Source of the DNA: CAZWLY01 sp964634465
GTDB lineage: Bacteria > Desulfobacterota > Desulfarculia > G963662305
Length of the DNA: 64,000 nt
Direction: 5' to 3'
NCBI GenBank assembly: GCA_964634465.1
Contig: CAZWLY010000002.1
Span: 62,001 to 126,000, forward strand
The position numbers and the translations under genes are program-made. Below are positions 58,785 through 64,000 of this stretch, piece after piece (within the stretch, counting starts at the first letter, position 1; each line of letters begins with the position of its first letter). A model generated the notes under the pieces. It worked only from the letters and a program-made list of their open reading frames with translations. It was not told where the DNA came from and ran no database searches.

Positions 58785-59546
58785 TCAGGCGGCCCGGACG
58801 GCCTTTCCCTTGCGCAGGGCGTCGCGCTCGACAAGGTTCATCAACTCCGAGGCAAAGGCGTTCATTTCCGCCTCCAGGCCGCGAATCTTGCTCAAGAAAT
58901 GATTGTAAGCCACCACCGCCGGGATGGCCGCGGCCAGGCCGGCCGCCGTGGCCACCAGGGCCTCGGAGATGCCCGGCGCGACCGTGGCCAGGGAGGCCGA
59001 GCCCACCGCCCCGATGCCATGGAAGGCGTTCATGATGCCGACTACCGTACCGAACAGCCCGACGAAGGGCGCGGTGTTGCCGGTGGTGGCCAGGAACGAT
59101 AGATAGCGGCTCAGTCTCCGCATCTCGGCCCGGCAGGCCTGGTTGAGCGACCGGTTGAGGTTGTCCAGGCCGGTGATGGGCAACTCGCCCGAACCAGAAC
59201 CGCCCAGGCCGGAGGCGACCTTGCTCAACCGCCCCATCTCGGAGTAGGCGACCTGGAACACGTTGGCCACCGGCGAGCCGGCGAACTCGCCCAGGTCACG
59301 ATAGATCTGGCTCAGGCTCTTGGAGTTCCAGAAGGCGTCCACGAACTCGGTCGTCCGGCGCATGGCCTGGCGGAGCTGCCTGAACTTGACGAAGATGATC
59401 GTCCAGGTCGTCACCGAGAAGAAAAGTAGCAGTAAAAGAGTAAAGATAACAACAGGATGGGCGTTGGCGACGATCGACACCAGAGAGGTGTTCAAGCCCG
59501 TCGCGGGCCCGGCTGCTAGGCTGGGAGAGGCCGTGACAACCAGCAT
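58785..59546 (-). CDS. tolQ: Tol-Pal system protein TolQ
   Basis: The 253-residue proton-channel subunit has three membrane helices: HPVVIFTLLLLLFFSVTTWT, ATTGNTAPFVGLFGTVVGIM (conserved Thr-Pro-Gly region) and ALVATAAGLAAAIPAVVAYN. Start region MLVVTASPSLAAG. First gene of the tolQRAB-pal-cpoB run. Confidence 0.97.
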   Translation of the reverse strand: MLVVTASPSLAAGPATGLNTSLVSIVANAHPVVIFTLLLLLFFSVTTWTIIFVKFRQLRQAMRRTTEFVDAFWNSKSLSQIYRDLGEFAGSPVANVFQVAYSEMGRLSKVASGLGGSGSGELPITGLDNLNRSLNQACRAEMRRLSRYLSFLATTGNTAPFVGLFGTVVGIMNAFHGIGAVGSASLATVAPGISEALVATAAGLAAAIPAVVAYNHFLSKIRGLEAEMNAFASELMNLVERDALRKGKAVRAA

Positions 59547-59600
59547 GGTTCATCCACCGGGTCAGAAAATTTGCGTCAGCGAATAAATCTGCGTCTTCGA

Positions 59601-59624
59601 AAAATTTACGCTCCCGTAAATTTT
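59601..59624. terminator. AT-rich perfect hairpin between the sirtuin gene and tolQ
   Basis: AAAATTTACG, loop CTCC, CGTAAATTTT: 10-bp perfect arms. On the minus strand it ends in TTTT 87-110 bp past the sirtuin stop, fitting a terminator; it could equally be an operator for tolQ. Confidence 0.5.
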
Positions 59625-59710
59625 ATGCCATCCTAATCCTTGAGGGCGCCAAAGTCAATGAATGAATTGTTTTTTTGGTAAAATTGGCCACAATATGTTG
59701 TGTTTTGCCC

Positions 59711-60466
59711 TCAACCTCCCCGAACCAGTTCCACCACATGGGGGAGGACGCGCCCGGCCCGGCCCAGAATGGTGATGTCGGCCACGCCGCGGGTCAATTC
59801 GGTCGGCTCGACGTTGATCTCGACCACCGTCGCCCCCGAGCGAGCGGCCAGAACCGGCATCAGGCTGGCTGGCGCGACCACGGCCGAGGTGCCGATGACC
59901 AGCATCAGCCGGCAGGACGAGGCCGCGGCCGTGGCCTCTTCCAGGGCCTGAGGCGGGATCGCCTCGCCGAAGAAGACGACGTCTGGTTTCAGCGGACCGC
60001 CGCAGGCGCAGCGGGGCGGCGTCTGGGACAGGTCGACCTCGTCCCGGCCATAGCCTTGCCCGCAGCGAAAGCACGACAGGGTGGCGTGGCTGCCATGGAA
60101 CTCAACGACGTTCTTCGAGCCGGCCCGCTGGTGGAGATTGTCGATGTTCTGGGTGATGATCGTCGCGAGCAGCCCCATCTCTTCCAGTTGGGCCAAGGCG
60201 AAGTGGGCCGGGTTGGGTTCGGCCTTGGAGACCACCTCGTCCATCTCGACGAGCATCCGCCACACCCGGGCCGGGTCGCGCCTGAAGGCGTCGATGTGAG
60301 CGTAGTCCATGGGATCGAAGCGCTCCCACAACCCCCCGGCCGAGCGAAAGTCCGAAATGCCGCTCTCGACCGAGATCCCGGCTCCGGTCAAGGCGCAGGT
60401 GTTGGAAGAATTGCGTATCAGCTCGGCGAGTTGGGCGTAATCTTCTCGTCCGGCGGCTGTGACCAT
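59711..60466 (-). CDS. cobB: NAD-dependent protein deacylase, Sir2 family
   Basis: The 251-residue sirtuin has GAGISVESGISDFRSAGGLW (NAD), ITQNIDNLHQRAG, FHGSHATLSCFRCGQGY (catalytic His; first zinc Cys pair), RCACGGPLKPDVVFFGE (second pair), and VIGTSAVVAPASLMP. It removes acyl groups from lysines. The Cys spacing is CxxC-15-CxC. ATG 60466 diverges from hypE over 213 bp. Confidence 0.95.
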   Translation of the reverse strand: MVTAAGREDYAQLAELIRNSSNTCALTGAGISVESGISDFRSAGGLWERFDPMDYAHIDAFRRDPARVWRMLVEMDEVVSKAEPNPAHFALAQLEEMGLLATIITQNIDNLHQRAGSKNVVEFHGSHATLSCFRCGQGYGRDEVDLSQTPPRCACGGPLKPDVVFFGEAIPPQALEEATAAASSCRLMLVIGTSAVVAPASLMPVLAARSGATVVEINVEPTELTRGVADITILGRAGRVLPHVVELVRGG

Positions 60467-60679
60467 CTCGTCCCCCGTTCAGTTTATCCCGGTATGGAAA
60501 ATCACGCTATCAGCGGCCCATTCTGCTGTCAAGACGGGGGGTGAATTCCCGTCTCGGCCGGCTTCCGCCGCCCGGCCGGGTGGAAATCGAGTCGCCGTCC
60601 TTTACCACTTTCGGAGCCTGGGCGTTGATGATAGTATGGCGGCCGCGACCATCACGCCTCGATAACTTGAAGAGAAGCC

Positions 60680-61693
60680 ATGTCATCGGAGAGGATTCTA
60701 CTGGATCACGGCAGCGGCGGCCGGGCCTCGGCCCGGCTGATCAAGGACATCTTTCTGGAGCAGTTGGGCAACTCGACTCTCGACCGGCTGGAGGACGCAG
60801 CCGATCTCGACCCCGAGCCGGGTCGGGTGGCCCTGACCACGGACGGCTACGTGGTCGATCCGATCTTCTTCCCCGGCGGCGACATCGGCTCCCTGGCCGT
60901 TCACGGCACGGTCAACGATCTGGCCATGCGCGGCGCTCGGCCCAGGTATCTGACCGCCGGCTTCATCCTGGAGGAGGGACTGTTGCTGGCTGATCTCCGG
61001 CGGATCGCGACCTCGATGGCCAGGGCGGCCGAAGAGGCCGGCGTGGCCGTCGTCGCCGGCGACACCAAGGTCGTCGGCCGGGGGGCGGCCGACAAGGTCT
61101 TCATCACCACCGCCGGCGTCGGCTTCATCCCTGAGGGCCGGCAGGTGTCGGTCAGCCTGGCCCGGCCGGGCGACGCGGTCATTCTTTCGGGGCCCATCGG
61201 CGAACACGGCTTGGCCATCATGGCCGGCCGCCAGGGCTTGGCCCTGGAGACGCCGGTGGTTTCGGACTCGGCTCCACTCAACGGTCTGGTCGAGGCCCTG
61301 GTCGGGGCCGTGGGGGCCGATCTCCACTGCCTGCGCGACCCCACCCGGGGCGGCTTGGCCTCGGTCTTGAACGAAATCGCCGAGGCGTCCGGAGTCGGGG
61401 TGGAACTCGACGAGGGGGCGGTGCCCGTGAAGCCGGCCGTGGCCGCCGCTTGCGAGATTCTGGGCCTAGATCCGCTCTACCTGGCCAACGAGGGCAAGCT
61501 GGTGGCCGTGGTCGCCTCCGGCGCGACCGACAAGGCGCTGGCGGCGATGAGGGCTCACGACCGGGGCCGCGAGGCGGCGCTCATCGGCCGGATCGGCGGG
61601 GACCACCCCGGCCGGGTGGTCATGGCTACGGCCATCGGCGGCAGACGGGTGGTTGACGTGCTCATGGGCGAGCAGTTGCCCAGGATATGCTAG
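60680..61693 (+). CDS. hypE: Hydrogenase maturation protein HypE
   Basis: The 337-residue protein has ILLDHGSGGRASARLIKDIF, LTTDGYVVDPIFFPGGDIG, VVAGDTKVVGRGAADKVFIT, RDPTRGGLASVLNEIA and a C-terminal PRIC, the Cys that is carbamoylated and dehydrated to make the CN ligand of [NiFe] hydrogenase. No other hyp or hydrogenase gene is in the window. GAAGAGAAGCC lies before the ATG. Confidence 0.96.
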   Translation: MSSERILLDHGSGGRASARLIKDIFLEQLGNSTLDRLEDAADLDPEPGRVALTTDGYVVDPIFFPGGDIGSLAVHGTVNDLAMRGARPRYLTAGFILEEGLLLADLRRIATSMARAAEEAGVAVVAGDTKVVGRGAADKVFITTAGVGFIPEGRQVSVSLARPGDAVILSGPIGEHGLAIMAGRQGLALETPVVSDSAPLNGLVEALVGAVGADLHCLRDPTRGGLASVLNEIAEASGVGVELDEGAVPVKPAVAAACEILGLDPLYLANEGKLVAVVASGATDKALAAMRAHDRGREAALIGRIGGDHPGRVVMATAIGGRRVVDVLMGEQLPRIC

Positions 61694-61731
61694 CCTCGCC
61701 TCTCGGGAATGATCCTGGTTGGAGTCTAGAC

Positions 61732-61790
61732 CTATAATTGAGACGGCCCGGCCGCCGGCCGGGATGAACGATCCCGCCGCGAGCGGCGGG
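61732..61790 (+). promoter_or_regulatory. TATAAT-like element followed by two GC hairpins
   Basis: TATAAT at about 61733, then CCCGGCC-GCC-GGCCGGG (61747-61763) and CCCGCCG-CGAG-CGGCGGG (61773-61790). Lies in the 277-bp gap between hypE and the acetyltransferase; could be its promoter with a structured leader, or the hypE terminator region followed by a short RNA. Confidence 0.3.
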
Positions 61791-61970
61791 GTGTCGGAGG
61801 CGAATGGGGATCGTTTTTTTCGCCGCTGACTGCGGGGAACGAACCCTCCGCGGGAGATGAACCCCCGGTGGGGCGACGACGGACCCGAATGATGGCAACC
61901 TGTTGGCGGGGCGAGCCTTGTCTTCAACCCACCTGATGCGTCAACAACCCGTCCAAGGAGGGGTTTCACC

Positions 61971-62540
61971 ATGATCGACACCGGTCGAGAGTATCCCAAG
62001 CAGGTGATCTTGAAAGACGGCCAGGAGGTGGTCTTGCGGCTGCTTAGAGCTTCGGACCGGGCCGGGCTCAAGGAGTTCTACGAACGCATTCCCGAGGAGG
62101 AGCGGTGGTATCTGCGCTACCACTTCGGCCTGGATGCGGTGATCGACGAGTGGTTCGGCGAGATCGAGATCGACAAGCGGCTGGTGGTCGTGGCCGAACT
62201 CAAGGAGCGGTTGGTCGGAGTGGTCACCGTCGCCCGCCGCCTGACCGGCGCTTTCAGCCACCGGGGTCGGATCTGGATCGCGGTCGATCCCGACTACCGC
62301 GGTCGCCGCCTGGGGACCTGGATGCTGTTGGACATCATCAACCAGGCGGTCAGCCTGGGGCTGGAGCGCCTCGAGGTCCGCTTCGTGGTCGGGCCCGAGG
62401 ACCAGGCCATCGACGGCGCCCGCCGGCTGGACTTCTTCGAGGCGGCCCGCTTGCCCCGCTACGCCAAGACGGCCGACGGCCAGTACCTCGACCTCAAGAT
62501 CATGATCAAGCGGCTTCATCCCGGCTGGGACGACTTCTAG
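61971..62540 (+). CDS. GNAT-family N-acetyltransferase
   Basis: The 189-residue product has the acetyl-CoA loop VDPDYRGRRLGTWMLLDIIN, preceded by VVVAELKERLVGVVTVAR and followed by a strand/helix pair. A strong site (AAGGAGGGG) precedes the ATG. Substrate unknown. It is followed 93 bp later by another GNAT-like gene. Confidence 0.85.
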   Translation: MIDTGREYPKQVILKDGQEVVLRLLRASDRAGLKEFYERIPEEERWYLRYHFGLDAVIDEWFGEIEIDKRLVVVAELKERLVGVVTVARRLTGAFSHRGRIWIAVDPDYRGRRLGTWMLLDIINQAVSLGLERLEVRFVVGPEDQAIDGARRLDFFEAARLPRYAKTADGQYLDLKIMIKRLHPGWDDF

Positions 62541-62633
62541 TGCCGCGTCTTTCGAGAATCTATCGAGCCGGGGCGCTCGCGCGCCCGTGGCGGCGGGAAA
62601 TGCCGGAGCCGGCCGCGGGCCGTCTGTCTCACG

Positions 62634-63284
62634 ATGGATGCACCTGACCGCATAGACCGGGACCGGGAACGGGAGGTCTTCGAGACCCGCCTCGGTCCGG
62701 TCCGCCTCTACGAGTGGTGCACCCCGGCCTTTGTCGCCGGCCTGGAGTTGGGGGAGGGCCTGGGCGTCTTCCCGGCCTACCGGTCCATCTTCGCCACGCC
62801 CGAGGCCCTGGCCCGGGTGGCCGGCGCTCCGGGGCCGAGCAACCTGCTCCTCGGCCTCGATCGAGACGACGCCGTGGTGGGCTACTGCGCCTTCAAGGAA
62901 CCCCCGGCGGACGATTTCTGGGGCCGGTTGGGACCGGGCACGCTCTACGAGATCGCCGCTCTGGAGGTCTCTCGCGAGTACCGGGGCGTCGAGCTGGGCA
63001 AGCGGCTGTTGCACCTGGGCCTGACCGACCCGATCATCGAAGACCGGATCACCTACATGGTCGGTTATTCCTGGACCTGGGACCTGGAAGGCACCGGGCT
63101 GGCGGCCAACGAGTACCGCCAGATTCTGATCAACCTGTTGACGCCCTATGGCTTCAGGCGCTATCCAACCAATGAGCCCAATGTATCATTGAGGCCGGAG
63201 AACATTTTCATGGCCCGCATCGGGGCCAACGTTGACGAGGAAGTCGTCAGGAGGTTCAAGAACCTCCTGTTCGGCATCGTCTGA
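62634..63284 (+). CDS. GNAT-like (AcuA-type) acetyltransferase
   Basis: The 216-residue product has LLGLDRDDAVVGYCAFKEPP, YEIAALEVSREYRGVELGKR (acetyl-CoA loop) and VGYSWTWDLEGTGLAANEYR. The layout resembles AcuA, which acetylates acyl-CoA synthetases, but that is only a suggestion. ATG 62634; no strong site is seen. It lies 15 bp before the M18 gene, whose site (GAGGAGG) overlaps its stop. Confidence 0.65.
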   Translation: MDAPDRIDRDREREVFETRLGPVRLYEWCTPAFVAGLELGEGLGVFPAYRSIFATPEALARVAGAPGPSNLLLGLDRDDAVVGYCAFKEPPADDFWGRLGPGTLYEIAALEVSREYRGVELGKRLLHLGLTDPIIEDRITYMVGYSWTWDLEGTGLAANEYRQILINLLTPYGFRRYPTNEPNVSLRPENIFMARIGANVDEEVVRRFKNLLFGIV

Positions 63285-63299
63285 GGAGGCGTGATCGTT

Positions 63300-64000
63300 A
63301 TGGCGACCATCACCAAAAAGGAAGCCAAGAAGTTGACCGCGGAGCTGGCCCACGAGCGGAAGATGATCTGGGACAAGCTGACCAAAAAGGACGAGAAGGC
63401 CGTCTTCGCCCTGGCCGAAGACTACAAGGCGTTCCTCGACGCCTGCCGGACCGAGCGCTTGACCGCGGCCTGGCTGGCCGAGGCGGCCAAAAAGGCCGGC
63501 TTCGTCGAGCCGGGAGAGAAGGGCGACAGGCTGGTCATCGTCCACCGGGACAAGGTGGTCGGCCTGGCTTGGCTGGGCCAGAGGCCGCTGGCCGAGGGGC
63601 TGAGGATCATCGGCGCCCACATCGACTGCCCCCGCCTGGACCTGAAGACCCGGCCGGTCTACGAGAAGGAGGAGGTGGCCTTTTTAAAGACCCAGTACTA
63701 CGGCGGCATCAAGAAGTATCAGTGGTTGGCCCGGCCGCTGGCCATCGTCGGGCCGGTGTTCAAATCCGACGGCCGGCGGGTGGACATCGCGGTCGGGTTG
63801 AAGCCGGACGAGCCGGTCTTCACCGTGGCCGATCTGCTGCCCCACCTGGCCAGGAAGGCTCAGTACGACAAGAAGCTGCCCGAGGCCTTCGAGGGCGAGA
63901 AGCTGAACCTGATCATCGGCTCGCGGCCCCTGGGCGACAAGGAGGTCAAGGATCGCTTCAAGCTGGGCGTGCTCAAGATCCTCTCCGACCTCTACGGCAT
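63300..64000 (+). CDS. M18-family aminopeptidase (3' partial)
   Basis: Starts ATG 63300 after GAGGAGG and stays open to the end of the window, so 233 residues are visible. IIGAHIDCPRLDLKTRP has the first zinc His and Asp; FLKTQYYGGIKKYQWLARPL and LNLIIGSRPLGDKEVKDRFK match the M18 zinc aminopeptidase I family. The C-terminal metal ligands lie outside the window. Confidence 0.9.
   Translation, partial: MATITKKEAKKLTAELAHERKMIWDKLTKKDEKAVFALAEDYKAFLDACRTERLTAAWLAEAAKKAGFVEPGEKGDRLVIVHRDKVVGLAWLGQRPLAEGLRIIGAHIDCPRLDLKTRPVYEKEEVAFLKTQYYGGIKKYQWLARPLAIVGPVFKSDGRRVDIAVGLKPDEPVFTVADLLPHLARKAQYDKKLPEAFEGEKLNLIIGSRPLGDKEVKDRFKLGVLKILSDLYG

Noticed and set aside
61694..61970. Known structured RNA (6S, SRP, RNase P, tmRNA)
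   Set aside because: Hairpins are present but none of the signature sequences of these RNAs; kept only as a weak regulatory feature.

Overview
The window is uniformly GC-rich (by eye about two thirds G+C) and densely packed with bacterial genes. It looks like the chromosome of an anaerobic Desulfobacterota (former Deltaproteobacteria) member. The grounds are a Flx-Hdr electron-bifurcation operon, a tungsten aldehyde:ferredoxin oxidoreductase with its MoaD-like partner, a Tup tungstate transporter, a CobA-HemD fusion, a Gram-negative Tol-Pal system, and an alaC-hom-ApgM-like gene order. I saw no tRNA, rRNA, insertion sequence, phage gene or CRISPR array.

Layout, left to right. 1-4.3 kb: a 5'-truncated TPR protein with degenerate GGDEF-like folds, a J-domain protein, a MEMO/AmmeMemoRadiSam-B protein. 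4.4-9.6 kb: HU divergent from a run of gmhA, a deoxyhypusine-synthase-like gene, a cyclophilin-like gene, an FmdB zinc ribbon, hemC (probable CTG start) and cobA-hemD. 9.7-14.2 kb: outer-membrane protein, helical protein, RmlD-like reductase, and on the minus strand a radical SAM protein with a DDAH-like hydrolase. 14.3-19.8 kb: queA-tgt-yajC-secD-secF with a clear terminator. 20-22.9 kb: a 57-residue Trm112 protein, a sugar-nucleotide epimerase, an atypical SDR, a lower-GC orphan and a cupin. 23-29.7 kb (minus strand): a peptide-type ABC importer without ATPases, then tupABC with a palindromic operator. 30-36.6 kb: ferritin-like protein, methylmalonate-semialdehyde-type dehydrogenase, FadR-type regulator, orphan 7TM-PAS protein, and moaD-like plus AOR. 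37-39.6 kb: two metallo-beta-lactamase-fold hydrolases, a MarR regulator with an inverted-repeat operator, a YciI-like protein. 39.6-47.4 kb (minus): a six-gene Flx-Hdr operon. 47.5-52.6 kb (minus): pyrR, then alaC-hom-ApgM-like. 52.9-60.5 kb (minus): ClC channel, cpoB-pal-tolB-tolA-tolR-tolQ in reverse map order, and a sirtuin. 60.7-64 kb: hypE, two GNAT-like genes and an M18 aminopeptidase cut by the window end.

The most striking feature is the operon at 39636-47365. Simple gene calling breaks three of its genes with TGA. In each case the TGA is in frame, sits at a position where relatives have cysteine, and is followed by a hairpin starting about 6-15 nt downstream. I read all three as selenocysteine codons: HdrA Sec61, MvhD/FlxD Sec67, HdrCB-fusion Sec231. 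The operon would then encode a NAD(P)H-linked, flavin-bifurcating FlxABCD-HdrA-HdrCB complex with selenocysteine in three separate subunits. It has a good sigma70-type promoter and a palindrome resembling Rex or Crp/Fnr-type sites in its leader.

A second theme is tungsten. The tupABC operon has a perfect 18-bp palindrome overlapping its -10 region and a terminator hairpin between tupA and tupB. A MoaD-like/AOR pair that would use the metal lies 7 kb away. Coordinates were read by eye; start codons are stated where I departed from the longest reading frame.
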